A stretch of 64,000 nucleotides of DNA from Enterobacter ludwigii (GTDB lineage Bacteria; Pseudomonadota; Gammaproteobacteria; Enterobacterales; Enterobacteriaceae): positions 372,001-436,000 of the forward strand of contig CP083824.1 of NCBI GenBank assembly GCA_023023105.1, written 5' to 3'. The notes beneath the pieces are model-generated. The model ran no database searches and had not been told where the DNA came from. It worked only from the letters and a program-made list of their open reading frames with translations. The position numbers and the translations under genes are program-made. Positions 31,565 to 43,669 of the stretch are shown in pieces (the first letter of the stretch is position 1; every line of letters starts with the position of its first letter).

Positions 31565-33106
31565 ATGACAGCAAACAGTTTTCTGGAATATTTTCTCGTT
31601 CTCTTTGGCTGGGTAATGAACAATGCCATGTGGAGCATTCTCAGCAATACGGGACTTTTTGCATTGCCACTGGTGGTCAGGGTTCTTGGCGTCTGGCTGA
31701 AAGTGAGGGAGGAGGGGGCTGACGAGGGGAACAAAGGGCTCCTTGCCCTTCCGCGAATCGAACATGCACTGTATGTGTCTTATCTTGTGATGCTCTTTTG
31801 CTGTATTCCGCTGTTGCCGGTTGATATCAGCACAATCAAGTTCGACAGCTCGCGCGCTAAACAGTGTGGCGTCAGTGTGCCGACGCCACAGAATTCCGGC
31901 TACAAGGGACTCGTTAATGATTTTGACGGTCGTACGGCCGAGGTTCCAGTATGGTGGTATCTCCTGCATATGATGTCGAAGGGTACAACGCAGGCAATGA
32001 TTGCATCAATCCCATGCGGTACGAATTTGCGGCAGATGCGTTTTGACGTTCAGAACACGAAGCTGCGTGATCCTGTGTTGCTGCAGGAGGTCCAGGAATT
32101 TGCAGATCAATGTTACTCGAGAGCATATTTCAGGTTGAAAAACAGCAACAGCCAGCTCAGTGATGCCACCATCAACTCTGTGGGCTGGATAGGTAGCAGC
32201 TACTTTCTGAATACTACCGGATATTATGACTACTACACGGCTATGACGCCACGTAGCCAGTGGCCTTACAACAGCAGCCGGGACAGTGGCTATCCAGATA
32301 CTGGCGCAGGTGGATATCCAACATGTAAGACGTGGTGGTCCGATGGTACTTCCGGGCTTCGCAAAAGAGTTCTGGCCAGCTTTAGTGATAACACACGTAA
32401 GGAGATGCAACGCCAGTTCCCCGGACAGCAGTGGGAAGAAATCGCCCTACGCTGGCTTGTCAGCCCACGTAACGCAGATCTGTCCGGGGGCGGTACCACT
32501 TATGCTGTTGGCAGTAGCGATACAACCACCGGAGTAGTTGGTAATCTTACACGCCTTACCTCGTCTATTGGTCTTGGACTGAAACAGGCCGAAGCGTTAC
32601 CTGGTTTTGATGCATTGAAACAGGCATTGCCAATGATTCAGGCATTATTGTTGATGATGGTAATCACGGTCATACCGGCATTACTGATGTTCAGCGCCTA
32701 CGATCCGAAAACTATTTTTACTATCTCCTTCGCGTTATTCGCTCTTCAGTTCATCACGTTTTGGTGGGAGCTGGCAGGCTGGCTTGATGACAGATTGATC
32801 ACCATCCTCTATGACAATATGGCTGAGCAGGGGATTGCAAACAGCTCGGTGCCTTTCGCGGCTTTCTTTAGTTCAACGGCTGATGGATGGATTATGAACC
32901 TGGTTCTGGGGATGATGTACTTGGTATTTCCCGCGTTTTGGGTAGGAATGCTTAGCTGGATTGGCGTTAATTTGGGAACAGCAATAACTACTGGATTAGA
33001 AAAAGGTGGTTCTCAACCACAGCAGGCGGGAGCCGAGGCTGGAAGAGGAGCTCAGCAGATTGTTACAGATAAAGTCGGGGGAGCTATAAAAGGAAGCTTC
33101 AAATAG
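31565..33106 (+). CDS. TraG-N-terminal-domain conjugation membrane protein
   Basis: 513 aa from the ATG at 31565 (AGGAGAGG 4 nt upstream). Several membrane helices lie near residues 15-40 and 75-95, with a cluster at about 360-480. The large central periplasmic part is rich in Ser, Tyr and Trp. The end is Gly/Gln-rich, as in the last gene of SPI-7-type transfer clusters. It is homologous to the N-terminal part of F TraG, which helps mating-pair stabilisation. It appears intact and closes the surviving transfer cluster. Confidence 0.82.
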   Translation: MTANSFLEYFLVLFGWVMNNAMWSILSNTGLFALPLVVRVLGVWLKVREEGADEGNKGLLALPRIEHALYVSYLVMLFCCIPLLPVDISTIKFDSSRAKQCGVSVPTPQNSGYKGLVNDFDGRTAEVPVWWYLLHMMSKGTTQAMIASIPCGTNLRQMRFDVQNTKLRDPVLLQEVQEFADQCYSRAYFRLKNSNSQLSDATINSVGWIGSSYFLNTTGYYDYYTAMTPRSQWPYNSSRDSGYPDTGAGGYPTCKTWWSDGTSGLRKRVLASFSDNTRKEMQRQFPGQQWEEIALRWLVSPRNADLSGGGTTYAVGSSDTTTGVVGNLTRLTSSIGLGLKQAEALPGFDALKQALPMIQALLLMMVITVIPALLMFSAYDPKTIFTISFALFALQFITFWWELAGWLDDRLITILYDNMAEQGIANSSVPFAAFFSSTADGWIMNLVLGMMYLVFPAFWVGMLSWIGVNLGTAITTGLEKGGSQPQQAGAEAGRGAQQIVTDKVGGAIKGSFK

Positions 33107-33138
33107 TAGTATTCATTCCATAGAGGACTGCCCATAGA

Positions 33139-33160
33139 GGACTGCGCGATATTTGAAACG
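33139..33160 (+). terminator. hairpin after the TraG-like gene
   Basis: ACTGCGCG and CGCGCAGT with a 10-nt loop, 33 nt after the stop. The following U content is modest (TCATCTATTAT). Just before it, CATAGAGGACTGC is repeated twice in tandem. Confidence 0.45.
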
Positions 33161-33166
33161 CGCAGT

Positions 33167-33457
33167 TCATCTATTATCAGTCCATTTCCTATCTTGATCT
33201 GCCCATTCAGCCCTTTCTTCTTCCCAACGTGCTCTCCATTCGTCATTTCGTTTTTTACGTTCGGGAGTTATGGTCAGAATATTTGCTATACCATCGAGTA
33301 CGGAGGTTCCACATGCATTGGTTGCACTGGTTAGTGCAATTGGCTCAGGTTTTTTCCGCTTTAACTTGGACTCATCACAAACGATATTGCGGCGTTTTGT
33401 GGTGAAGCGCGCAAAGGTGCTGCTTAGGTCATCTTTATTGAAACCGTCTTCGCTCAT
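33167..33457 (-). CDS. small charged protein, function unknown
   Basis: 96 aa, transcribed against the TraG-like gene. The ribosome site AGGAG lies 8 nt before the ATG, which argues for a real gene. The N-terminal half is polar and basic (TKRRNIVCDESKLKRKKPEP). The C-terminal half is a highly charged likely helix (RKKRNDEWRARWEEERAEWA). No signal peptide or known domain. It begins the cargo region and may be a backbone ICE gene or a small regulator. Confidence 0.5.
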   Translation of the reverse strand: MSEDGFNKDDLSSTFARFTTKRRNIVCDESKLKRKKPEPIALTSATNACGTSVLDGIANILTITPERKKRNDEWRARWEEERAEWADQDRKWTDNR

Positions 33458-33683
33458 GGCAACGACTCCTCATTTTGTCTTTTTGTCTAATAAATAAGCT
33501 ACTAAAAATCCCCTTTACACGCAAATTATAAAGCGCTATTGGGGGAGGGTATCGGCTCACCTGCGCGTTCTTTGGCGGCGAGCTCCAGCCCGCAACCTAA
33601 GAATATATGACGAAATGTTTCTGGATTACTAGGTGAATGCTTCTATAGTGGGATGACTTCTGGCATCACATGGAAAAGAAACA
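33458..33683. promoter_or_regulatory. gap between divergent small gene and PHP-ATPase gene
   Basis: 226 bp of mostly AT-rich DNA between divergent genes, so it must hold both promoters. No clear operator was recognised. GGAAAAGAAACA precedes the ATG at 33684. Confidence 0.4.
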
Positions 33684-36371
33684 ATGACGGTAGGATCACG
33701 CTGGTTTAAATTTGATTTTCATAACCATACCCCGGCCTCAGATGACTACAGAGTACCGGATCTCCAGCCCCGGGAATGGCTGCTGGCTTACATGCGACAG
33801 CAGGTCGACTGTGTTGTCATTAGTGACCATAACAGTGGGGCCTGGATTGACGTTTTGAAAGCGGAACTGGCGAACATGTCCCGGGACGCCAGTTCCGGTG
33901 AACTGGCAGACTTCCGGCCGTTGACTCTGTTTCCGGGGGTGGAGCTCACGGCCACCGGCAACGTCCATATCCTCGCAGTGTTGCACACCCAGAGCACCAG
34001 TGCCGAGGTGGAACGGCTCCTGGCCCAGTGCAACAACAACTTCCCTATTCCGCGTGAAACCCCCAATCATCAGCTTGTGCTCCAGCTGGGACCTGCGGGC
34101 ATCATCAGTAATATCCGTCGTAACCCGGAAGCGATTTGTATCCTCGCACACATTGATGCAGCGAAAGGCGTTCTGACAAGCCTTACTAATCAGGGGGAAT
34201 TGGCTGCCGCTTTTCAGGCAAACCCTCATGCTGTGGAGATCAGACACAGGGAGGAGGATATTACGAACGGGACTCACCGGCGTCTGATTGCGGATTTGCC
34301 ATGGCTCCGGGGATCAGATGCGCACCACCCTGAACAAGCGGGAGTGCGCACTTGCTGGCTGAAGATGTCCGCGCCTGATTTTGACGGTCTCAGGCATGCA
34401 TTACTCGATCCGGAAAACTGCGTGTTGTTCGATGATAACCCTCCGGAGGCACCAGCTTCACATTTGCGAAGCCTGACATTCAGGACTCGACTTTGCCGGC
34501 CGGCGGACCAGAATGGGGCCTCCGTCGAGTTCAGTCCGTTTTACAACGCGGTGATCGGCTCCCGGGGCAGTGGTAAGTCCACGCTTATCGAAAGTATCCG
34601 TCTGGCCATGCGAAAAACCGAAGGACTGACTGTGTCTCAAAGCAACAAGTTGAGCCAGTTCAGTCAGACGGGGATGGGCATGGAGGCGGATTCTTTCATC
34701 GAATGTGTATTCCGCAAAGAAGGCACCGATTTCAGGCTCAGCTGGCGGCCCGGTGGTCGTCATGAATTGCATATCTTCAGCGAAGGTCAGTGGGTGCAGG
34801 ACAATCACTGGTCAGCAGACCGTTTTCCCCTCTCGATATACAGCCAGAAAATGCTCTACGAGCTGGCGTCGGACACAGGGGCATTCCTGCGCGTCTGTGA
34901 CGAGAGTCCGGTGGTCAACAAACGTGCCTGGAAAGAGCGCTGGGATCAACTGGAAAGAGAATATCTGAATGAGCAAATCACGCTGCGTGGTCACTTGGCC
35001 AGCCAGACGATCGCGGGCACACTGCAGGGGGAGCTGTCTGATGCTGAACGGGCCGTCAGTCAGTTGCGGTCCAGTGCGTACTATCCAGTTTGCACCCGTC
35101 TGGCCACGGCCCGGGCTGAACTGTCTGCGGCGACTCTTCCTCTGGAGCATCATGAACAGCGTGTCGCTGGCCTGAGGGCGCAGGCGGAAGAGTCAGTACA
35201 AGTCCCGGTTCTCCAGGTGGAGGCGTCTGCACCACTGACAGCATTTATGACGCGTCTTTCGGACGTACAGCAACAATATGAACAGCGTCTTGACACGCTG
35301 TTGTCAGACTATGCCGCGGAACTCGATGCCATCAGGCAGGAGCCCTCTCTTCTCGCACTGGAAGAGGTGGTCCGCAACCAGGAGGAAACCGTACAACGTG
35401 AGGCTATTGCGTTACGGGAGCAGGGGCTCAATCCGAATGTCCTCGATGAGCTGATGACACGTTGCGAGTCGCTGAAATCGGAGCTGAGAAATTACGCCGA
35501 TCTTGACGGGACGATTGCTGCCTCCGCAGCGAAGTCCGCAGAATTGCTGGCTGAAATGCGTAACCACCGTATGGTACTGACCGAAAAGCGGAAGGCGTTT
35601 CTGTCCTCCCTGTCTCTCAGCGCGCTGGAAATAAAAATTCTGCCGCTCTGTGCCCCGTATGAAGACACTGTATCTGGCTATCAGGCGGTAACCGGCATAG
35701 GCAACTTTGCCGAACGTATCTATGATAATGGTGACGGAAGCGGGCTGCTTCACGGCTTTATCAGTCTGCGTCCGTACAGTCCGATGCCAGCGGCTACGGA
35801 AAGCAAATATCTTGAGCTGGATAAGCTTAAAGCGCTGCATCTTGCTATCAATCGCGAGGAGCCGGGCGCCGGGGCAGAGCTTCACGGTGCTTTCAGAAAT
35901 CGCCTTAAAGGTCTGAATGAAGCGCAACTGGATGCCCTGCAATGCTGGTATCCGGATGACGGGATCCACATTCGTTACCAGACGCCCGGGGGAGGAATGG
36001 AAGACATTTCCTCTGCCTCACCAGGACAAAAAGGGGCGAGCATGTTGCAGTTCCTGTTGTCGTATGGCACCGATCCACTTCTGCTGGATCAACCAGAAGA
36101 CGACCTGGACTGCCTGATGCTAAGCATGAGCGTTATCCCTGCCATCATGGCAAACAAGAAACGCCGGCAGCTGATTATCGTGTCGCATTCTGCCCCAATA
36201 GTCGTCAATGGTGATGCGGAATACGTTATCAGTATGCAACACGACCGCTCTGGCCTGTACCCGGGGCTTTGTGGAGCGCTTCAGGAGACGCCGGTGAAGG
36301 CGCTGATTTGCCGACAAATGGAGGGAGGGGAAAAAGCATTCCGTTCCCGTTATGAGCGGATACTAAGCTGA
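33684..36371 (+). CDS. PHP-domain / SMC-like ATPase fusion (TrlF-like)
   Basis: 895 aa. Residues 1-270 form a PHP phosphoesterase domain with its metal ligands visible: FHNH (residue 13), VISDHN, a Glu in GVELTATGNVHILA, CILAHID and GSDAHH (about 210). An ABC/SMC-type ATPase follows: Walker A IGSRGSGKST (about 291), a coiled-coil middle (about 420-660), signature SPGQKGAS (about 780), Walker B LLLDQPEDDLD (about 799) and H-loop VSHS. This architecture matches TrlF-family proteins and resembles nuclease-ATPase defence proteins. The PHP domain probably cuts a phosphodiester or nucleotide, gated by ATP. The substrate is unknown. Confidence 0.82.
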   Translation: MTVGSRWFKFDFHNHTPASDDYRVPDLQPREWLLAYMRQQVDCVVISDHNSGAWIDVLKAELANMSRDASSGELADFRPLTLFPGVELTATGNVHILAVLHTQSTSAEVERLLAQCNNNFPIPRETPNHQLVLQLGPAGIISNIRRNPEAICILAHIDAAKGVLTSLTNQGELAAAFQANPHAVEIRHREEDITNGTHRRLIADLPWLRGSDAHHPEQAGVRTCWLKMSAPDFDGLRHALLDPENCVLFDDNPPEAPASHLRSLTFRTRLCRPADQNGASVEFSPFYNAVIGSRGSGKSTLIESIRLAMRKTEGLTVSQSNKLSQFSQTGMGMEADSFIECVFRKEGTDFRLSWRPGGRHELHIFSEGQWVQDNHWSADRFPLSIYSQKMLYELASDTGAFLRVCDESPVVNKRAWKERWDQLEREYLNEQITLRGHLASQTIAGTLQGELSDAERAVSQLRSSAYYPVCTRLATARAELSAATLPLEHHEQRVAGLRAQAEESVQVPVLQVEASAPLTAFMTRLSDVQQQYEQRLDTLLSDYAAELDAIRQEPSLLALEEVVRNQEETVQREAIALREQGLNPNVLDELMTRCESLKSELRNYADLDGTIAASAAKSAELLAEMRNHRMVLTEKRKAFLSSLSLSALEIKILPLCAPYEDTVSGYQAVTGIGNFAERIYDNGDGSGLLHGFISLRPYSPMPAATESKYLELDKLKALHLAINREEPGAGAELHGAFRNRLKGLNEAQLDALQCWYPDDGIHIRYQTPGGGMEDISSASPGQKGASMLQFLLSYGTDPLLLDQPEDDLDCLMLSMSVIPAIMANKKRRQLIIVSHSAPIVVNGDAEYVISMQHDRSGLYPGLCGALQETPVKALICRQMEGGEKAFRSRYERILS

Positions 36372-36541
36372 GAAACTGTACCATCCCTAGGGCAGACAGA
36401 CGTGTCAGAAGAGTAGCACCTGCGTGCCATTGAGTGTTTGAAAACCCGAACATTGGCCCCCATCATGCTGTTGGAGGCAGCATGATGGGGGCCGATGAGG
36501 CCTGTGAGTTACCCTTTCCCCTGACAGCCGTCACCAGAGTG

Positions 36542-38371
36542 TCAGTGGTGAGCATTGAGCCATGCAATCAGAAGTGCATCGCTACGGGAAAGCGTCCCAT
36601 TTTTCAGCTGATTATCAATGGCTGTGTACAGTTTTTTTTCAGTGATTCCGTGAAGGGGGTTCAGTTCCCTGAAAACTGACTCACTGGTAAACTGGCACCG
36701 GGTAAATGCTTCCTCAGCGGTACTGACGGTTGGGTGGATCACCACAATATTAAACAACGCGCTGATGGTTGCCCGCAGATAGTGTTCAAGGTTCACCGTC
36801 AGCAGGTCAATGTGCGGGCTGGTGCCTGCATTGTGCACGATGGTGTTTCTCAGCAGATACAGGCGGTGAAGATGCCGGGTGACTTTCTCTGCATGCTGCT
36901 GCAGTTTATCCGCCATTTTCTCGGGTGACGCACAGATCCCGGCAAGCTTACGCACTCGGTACATGACATACGGAAAGTGCTGTAAATCTGCCTGAAGCTC
37001 CCGGGCCCGGTCTGCATCTTTAAGAAGGGCATAGAGCTGCCCCAGTGGAAGTGAGGCAATGTCTGGTGTGCGTAAGGGGTGTCCCGGTTCTCGCAGGATG
37101 AAGCGAAGCACTTTTCTTAGTGAAAAAAGCTGTTTAACAATATAATCCAGCACCATGCAGGGAGCCACAACGCTGATGACATGCTGTTCATGTGATGGTG
37201 TGCCAGGGGCAACCCCTAGCGTTAATGATTCAAGTGCCGACCAGTAAGCGGTGAAACGACTCTCCTGAACCTGGCTTTCAATACCGTTACGGAAAAACCG
37301 AAATACGGAGCTGATTTTTTTACGGGACACATCCGGTGTATCTGTGAATAGCCGGTTCATCGCCACCATAAAGCGCGCAAACTCCTCGTCCGTTAACCGG
37401 TCCGAGTTTGCCTCGATTTCATTATCGAAGCGCGGCACTTCGGCTTCGTCTTCATCCCTGATTATCATGAACTGTTTCTGGACGGTGATATCTCCCTTAC
37501 CCACCATGTAGGCAATGACATCCAGGGATTCACGAAGCATCTGACCGGCCATGTTACGGGCAGATGTGTCAGACATTGAGCAAACTGGTATATCGACAGA
37601 GAGGGAGAAGCGTTGTCGGGCTTCATCAAGTGGCCGGAACACACATCCGTTGAACTGCAGTGTGGGTCCTTGCGTGTTAAGCAGGGTGTGCAGTTTCTCA
37701 CTGATAATAAACATCCGGACTGTTACGTCCCGGGTAGGTGTTACCAGTTTCTGCCGGAACGAGTGAAAGGCGGTCCGGAAAGCGTCCGGTTCAGTACTCA
37801 CATTTCTGAAAATATTGATGTACAGCAAGTAACATTCCGTAAGCGTCATTCCCCGGGTGAGGAGCACACTCATGACCCCGTTCGTCAGTGCGTAAATATC
37901 CCGCGCACAGTTTTCATCCAGAGGGTGCTCTGTAAACAGCTCCTGTTCAAGCATCTCAAGAGCCTCAGTGATATAACTGGCCTCGGTGATATCCGCCAGT
38001 TGTACGCAGAGGCTACAGATAAGACGAGGACGCTTTTCCACCGGGCTGCGAGTGGGGTCAACCAGCAGATCTCTGTCCAGAAGACTCACCAGTTGAGCGG
38101 GGATGTCCTCAAATGCCTCTCTCCTGAGAACTTGATCGGTCTCGAGTAACTCGAGCAGTTCTGTGGCCACCCGGAGTCTTTTTTTATCGGCACTGAAACG
38201 ATCTTCCATTTCGTAAAGAAACAGCAGTTCGCGGATTGTGTTGAGTGGATTGCTGTATCCGACACGGTCCGTATCCGGGCTGTTTTTATGGCAGAAGTTG
38301 GACCAGCATTCAGTAAAATAGAGCTGACGCTCGGTAAGCACGTCCCTGTTCAGACGTCGGTCGATACGCAT
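36542..38371 (-). CDS. 609-aa protein with ApeA-like HEPN domain
   Basis: 609 aa, soluble. The C-terminal third carries the HEPN ribonuclease signature R-X4-H in LLRNTIVHNAG (about residues 507-516), preceded by YWSALESLTLG, a block typical of ApeA-like HEPN domains. The N-terminal 350 residues are helical and unrecognised. HEPN proteins of this type often cut RNA in antiviral or abortive responses. It converges with the PHP-ATPase gene (170-bp gap) and diverges from the membrane-protein gene at 38819, so the three may form one cassette. Function is inferred from motif and context only. Confidence 0.65.
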   Translation of the reverse strand: MRIDRRLNRDVLTERQLYFTECWSNFCHKNSPDTDRVGYSNPLNTIRELLFLYEMEDRFSADKKRLRVATELLELLETDQVLRREAFEDIPAQLVSLLDRDLLVDPTRSPVEKRPRLICSLCVQLADITEASYITEALEMLEQELFTEHPLDENCARDIYALTNGVMSVLLTRGMTLTECYLLYINIFRNVSTEPDAFRTAFHSFRQKLVTPTRDVTVRMFIISEKLHTLLNTQGPTLQFNGCVFRPLDEARQRFSLSVDIPVCSMSDTSARNMAGQMLRESLDVIAYMVGKGDITVQKQFMIIRDEDEAEVPRFDNEIEANSDRLTDEEFARFMVAMNRLFTDTPDVSRKKISSVFRFFRNGIESQVQESRFTAYWSALESLTLGVAPGTPSHEQHVISVVAPCMVLDYIVKQLFSLRKVLRFILREPGHPLRTPDIASLPLGQLYALLKDADRARELQADLQHFPYVMYRVRKLAGICASPEKMADKLQQHAEKVTRHLHRLYLLRNTIVHNAGTSPHIDLLTVNLEHYLRATISALFNIVVIHPTVSTAEEAFTRCQFTSESVFRELNPLHGITEKKLYTAIDNQLKNGTLSRSDALLIAWLNAHH

Positions 38372-38394
38372 AGGTCTGGAAATCTCTTGTACGG

Positions 38395-38548
38395 TGAGTT
38401 ATGATTCATTCATACCATATTTAAATCATCTGCCGCCATGCGGGGGATGTCACCGAAAAAAACGGCTCTCCCTTCTGTCAGTGGCTCAGTCCCGGGAAGG
38501 CTCAGGGCCTCATCTTCAGAAAGCCACCCTTACTGGTGGCTTTTTTTT
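38395..38548 (+). ncRNA. possible small RNA or attenuated leader
   Basis: The stretch between the HEPN gene start and the orphan terminator has no convincing coding frame. It contains paired segments such as CCCGGGAAGGCTCAGGGCC upstream of the terminator hairpin. A weak promoter may exist near 38387-38415 (TTGTAC and CATACC). This is a candidate only. Confidence 0.3.
38521..38548 (+). terminator. orphan Rho-independent terminator
   Basis: AAGCCACC, a 6-nt loop, GGTGGC and eight T. It is oriented rightward, yet no plus-strand gene ends upstream: the gene on the left (36542-38371) starts at 38371 on the minus strand. It therefore ends either a short RNA starting near 38400 or the leader of the gene at 38819. 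Confidence 0.8.
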
Positions 38549-38818
38549 CAGCAGTCCGGGATCCTTGTTTCACCTTGGCACTCCTAGAAATTGCAGGTTG
38601 TAAAGCTCACAGTATTACATCATTGCTAAAATTGCATTGTATTCCGATTTTGTCTCTGATTATGCAATGTTCTGTTTCCCTTCGATCCGAAAAAAGCATA
38701 AATCGGATAATAGGGTGACGAACTTTGCATGAAGGGCATCAGGTGACATTTTCCAGAGAAAAAAAGCTCCCTACCGCTTATTATTCATGAAATTTCTTAT
38801 GGAAAACGCAGGATATCT

Positions 38819-39656
38819 ATGTTTGGAAAACTTCTAAAAAGTGTCTCATGGCAGGTCAGAGCTGAGCTCCGACGGAGCCTGAAGTCGAACCGGGATTACA
38901 AAAAACTACGCTGGAACCCGGTGGAGAGAATACTTATTGCCTGCACCACCCATTACATCCGGGCTATGCTGGTTCTCTGGTCCGCAGCCTTCGCGGCTGT
39001 TGGCGTGGTCGAATATTTTCGCCCTGTACTACTACCTTTCGCTCTGCAGCATTTCAAGGGTATTACCACGCTTTCAGGTTGGATGTCTAATTTACTGGGT
39101 AGCCAGTTGACTATTATCGGTATCGTTTTTCCACTTGTCGTGGGCCTTATAAGTGTTCTGTTTCAAAAAAAATCAGCAAGGATCCATATCCAATCAGCAT
39201 ATCAACTTCATTCCGGATATTTGTTTGCTGGTCTGAGTGGACTGTCACTTGCCGCATTTATTGTGTTGGGCGGTATGACGTTATCTGTTGGTGACAGATA
39301 CCTTAATACAGCTTTCGCCGTTACTGCTTTTGTGTGGATGCTTTTCAATATTATTCTGTCTATCTGGTTCTTCGTCTCCAGTCTGAATGTCCTGGATGAG
39401 AGCAAGCGCGATCGACTAATGAATAAGTTTTTTTTGTCTCAGATAGTGGATGACTACATTCAAAAAGCATATATTCTGGCGTGGCTGCGCTACCCGGGGG
39501 CTAACGTAGGTGAAAATTACCTCGGTAATATTAAAACACTGCCTTACTCAATCTCTGAGAAAGACGACATGCTTCATGTTAAATCTAATATCAGTAAAGG
39601 TGATGTTGTTACAGATATTTATGTTAGGCCATTTTTATTTCTGCTGAGAAGGCTAG
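38819..39656 (+). pseudogene. large membrane protein, N-terminal part, interrupted by IS5-group element
   Basis: 279 codons before the insertion. Four membrane helices are visible: about residues 41-68, 93-115, 134-156 and 164-190, followed by a cytoplasmic stretch with DESKRDRLMNKFFLSQIVDD. The listed frame runs seven codons into the IS and stops. If the IS and one CTAG copy are removed, the frame continues without a break into the fragment at 40857-43138, giving 1039 aa. No known family was recognised. It diverges from the HEPN gene. Confidence 0.8.
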
Positions 39657-40852
<1,196 letters not shown>

Positions 40853-40856
40853 CTAG

Positions 40857-43138
40857 AGGCGGTAGATGGGCAGGATGCGGAAATTATCATTTTGCCCTCC
40901 TTTGGTGTTCGTTCTGGTGAACTGACTTTATTGTCATCGAGAAATATCAAGCCTGTTTCAGGATTGTGGCGGTGGTTATTTAGCCGTTGTATTGTAACAG
41001 GGCGCCCTGAGAACAAAAGGGATCTGGATGATATTACTTTTGATTTCTTTGGTGAGGCTTACGATGCACTTAACGATAAAAATATTAGCGTCTTCAGAAC
41101 AGGGATTGAACGATTAACAGATACCTATACCTCTATCAAAAGAAGTTACAATTACGGGGTCGATAAAAATTATCTGGATGAAGTAAAAGAATCAGGTTTT
41201 AGCCATACTTTCAGTGATTCATTCCATTATGAATTGAGAAAGTTTTTTCGTGAATCCGTAAAATCAACGGAATATTCAGGCGAATATTTCCGTGAATCGA
41301 TGGCCATTCCATTGCAAGTGTACAGAAAAACACAGAGCACGTGTTTTACCGATTTCAGACAGTTTTTACTTTCGCTTTTCAGGGTGTGGCATGTGTTAAA
41401 CGAGTGGAAAGCGGGACTGGGGGGCCCCCTCTCGGCCAGCCAGGAGCTGACTCACCAGGCCCTTATCCGCGAGTATATCGGACTGTGGGAAGGCTGGAGT
41501 ATGACCACGATCACTGGCAAACCCGGGAGTGAAGATTCTTCTGGCCGCCTGATGTATCATCTGCATAATACCGCCAGGCTTCTTATTCCGTCAGTGGTTG
41601 CCGATAATGCCTCTTCCGTGCGATATGCTCACGACGTTCTCTGCCTCTGGTTTAATCAGAGCCGGTTTACACGGTACTGGGAGGAAGAGTACCGCTGGCA
41701 CAGTTTCTTCCTGACTCCGGATTATCTGTCCCAGAAGGAGACTGATCCGCAGTGGGATATGTTACTCAGGGGCAGCCTGTATAAAAAAGATGCGGCCTTG
41801 TCCATTATATTTTCAAATGCCTTATCTGATTTGCGGTTGTTAATGGCAGGGTATCTTATTGCGCATTTTGAACCGCAAAAAAATATAGACTTAGCCGATC
41901 TTGTGAATCATCTCATTATGTCTGAATTATATGAAGATAGAGATACACATGACACGCTGACGCCTGCATTCAGATGTTCTGTCGATATCATTGACATGAT
42001 ACTGAGAATTGAGCACTGTAATCTGCATACGAATACAAGCTGGTACAGTGGGTTATCCGAAACCATTGAGGTTATGAACTCATATAATGAAAGGCCTTAC
42101 ATTCCTGGGCGTATGTATACAGGAGTATATGAAGATTTAGGGAGTCTCTACGGGGCGTTTGCCTTGCTGGCTATAAAGCTCGCAAGGCCTGCGGAACAGG
42201 TTACACAGCGTGTTAATGAAGCCCTGGCGGGAGGGTTGTTTTCCTACTTCAGTAAACACAGAATAATTTCTATTCTTGAACGACTGAAGCGAGACCCTTC
42301 AGTCCCTTATGAAGGCTATATCATTTCAGAAGCAGATTATGTAACGAATGTGGTTTTTTTTAATGATGTTCTGGATAAATACATTGATGTTTTCAGTCGT
42401 AGTAAAATGGCAGATATCCTTGCTGCTGAAGTAGACCAGGAACGACTGCGGAATACCGATATTCGTCTTACAAAAGAATCCCCAGAAATATTGACTGAAC
42501 ATGCTCTACTTAAACATTTCAGCTTTTCTCAAGATACAGAGTGTAATCGCCACTGGCAGGTCAGATTTATCTCAGGCAATGTTTCCAAAGAGTATGTTTC
42601 CAGAGAGATAAATCGTAATTTCTACGGAGATTTTCCGTCTGTATCAGATGTAAGGTCAAATATTCTCAACGAACTGCATTATTTACTGTGGAAATCACAG
42701 GCCAAACTAACGATGAAAGTTAAAAGCCTGGATGTTCTTCTAAAACAAGTCGCGCGACGGTCCGCTGATCAAAAGAATTACATTCTGGTGATCTATGGTT
42801 CTTGCTTCAGTGAAGAATTGAGAGATCTGGCCTATCAGCGGGAAAGACATGCAGCTTTTGACATACATGCTGATGCGTCAGCCAGGGGTATCCACTCTCT
42901 GCCCTTCAGGGTAAATAACTGTATTATTTACCTTGTCCACAATTCCGAACAGGAGTATTCACTTATGGTCAGCACGGAATCCTTTGGTGAACTCAGGCTG
43001 TTCAGGTATCCGGATGGAACCCTTTTCAACACCTTCTACCGCAGCAGCGACGATCCACTTGAAGGTGTAATGAAAACGCTCTGGGAGATGGAGATGGAAA
43101 TCACTGATACACCAGTGGCGCGGTTTGAACATCGCTGA
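40857..43138 (+). pseudogene. large membrane protein, C-terminal part, after IS5-group insertion
   Basis: About 760 codons that continue the frame of 38819-39656 once the IS is removed. The ATG at 40763 lies inside the IS and is not the native start, although it could still give an in-frame product. The fragment is soluble and rich in aromatic residues (for example SFHYELRKFFRES, then LGSLYGAFALLAIKL). No catalytic motif was recognised. It ends 519 nt before the next ATG in use. Confidence 0.78.
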
Positions 43139-43669
43139 TCAAAATTACGGTGACCCCTGATGGGGTCGCTGTTTAATTGAATTAGAGTTATCAATCAATA
43201 CAAATTTTGCTCCTCAGGGAATAATCACCAATTCGCAACAATCCTTCTCTTTTAGTGCTATTCATACAATAATCCCTTTTCCCCGCTCCTGAGATCCGAA
43301 AAAAGGTTGACCCGGATCTGCTTCCCCCCTCCGGGGCGCTGCGGCTATTTAACCCGACATGTGGGGGGAATGCCGCCACCGTCACGCTATATGCTGTATT
43401 TTCGCCATCTTTCGTGACCCGGCGAGCAGGGCGGAAAAAGGCCGCCCTGCTTCTTCACTGACCGTGGTACCCTTCCGGAAAGTCGTTATACGTAAGAAAA
43501 TCGGATCCCGCCGGAACCGGCATCCGGTAATTTAATGGCGTGGTTATATGCCTGGTTATTATCAGGTGAGTGATTATCACAAAGCGCGATAATACAAAAG
43601 GCAGGGATGGCGTCAGGAAGATATGTTTTCATGGCGGGAACATTTTATGTGGAATGAGTGAGAGGCGTG
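43139..43669. other. 531-bp non-coding gap with one hairpin
   Basis: No supported gene. A 9-bp stem (GCAGGGCGG at 43426 and CCGCCCTGC at 43442) with a purine loop and a short pyrimidine tail could act as a weak terminator. The region just after the big gene is AT-rich, and the middle is GC-rich. Confidence 0.4.

Noticed and set aside
43191..43385. 64-codon minus-strand frame in the 43.1-43.7 kb gap
   Set aside because: No ribosome site and low-complexity residues; treated as non-coding.
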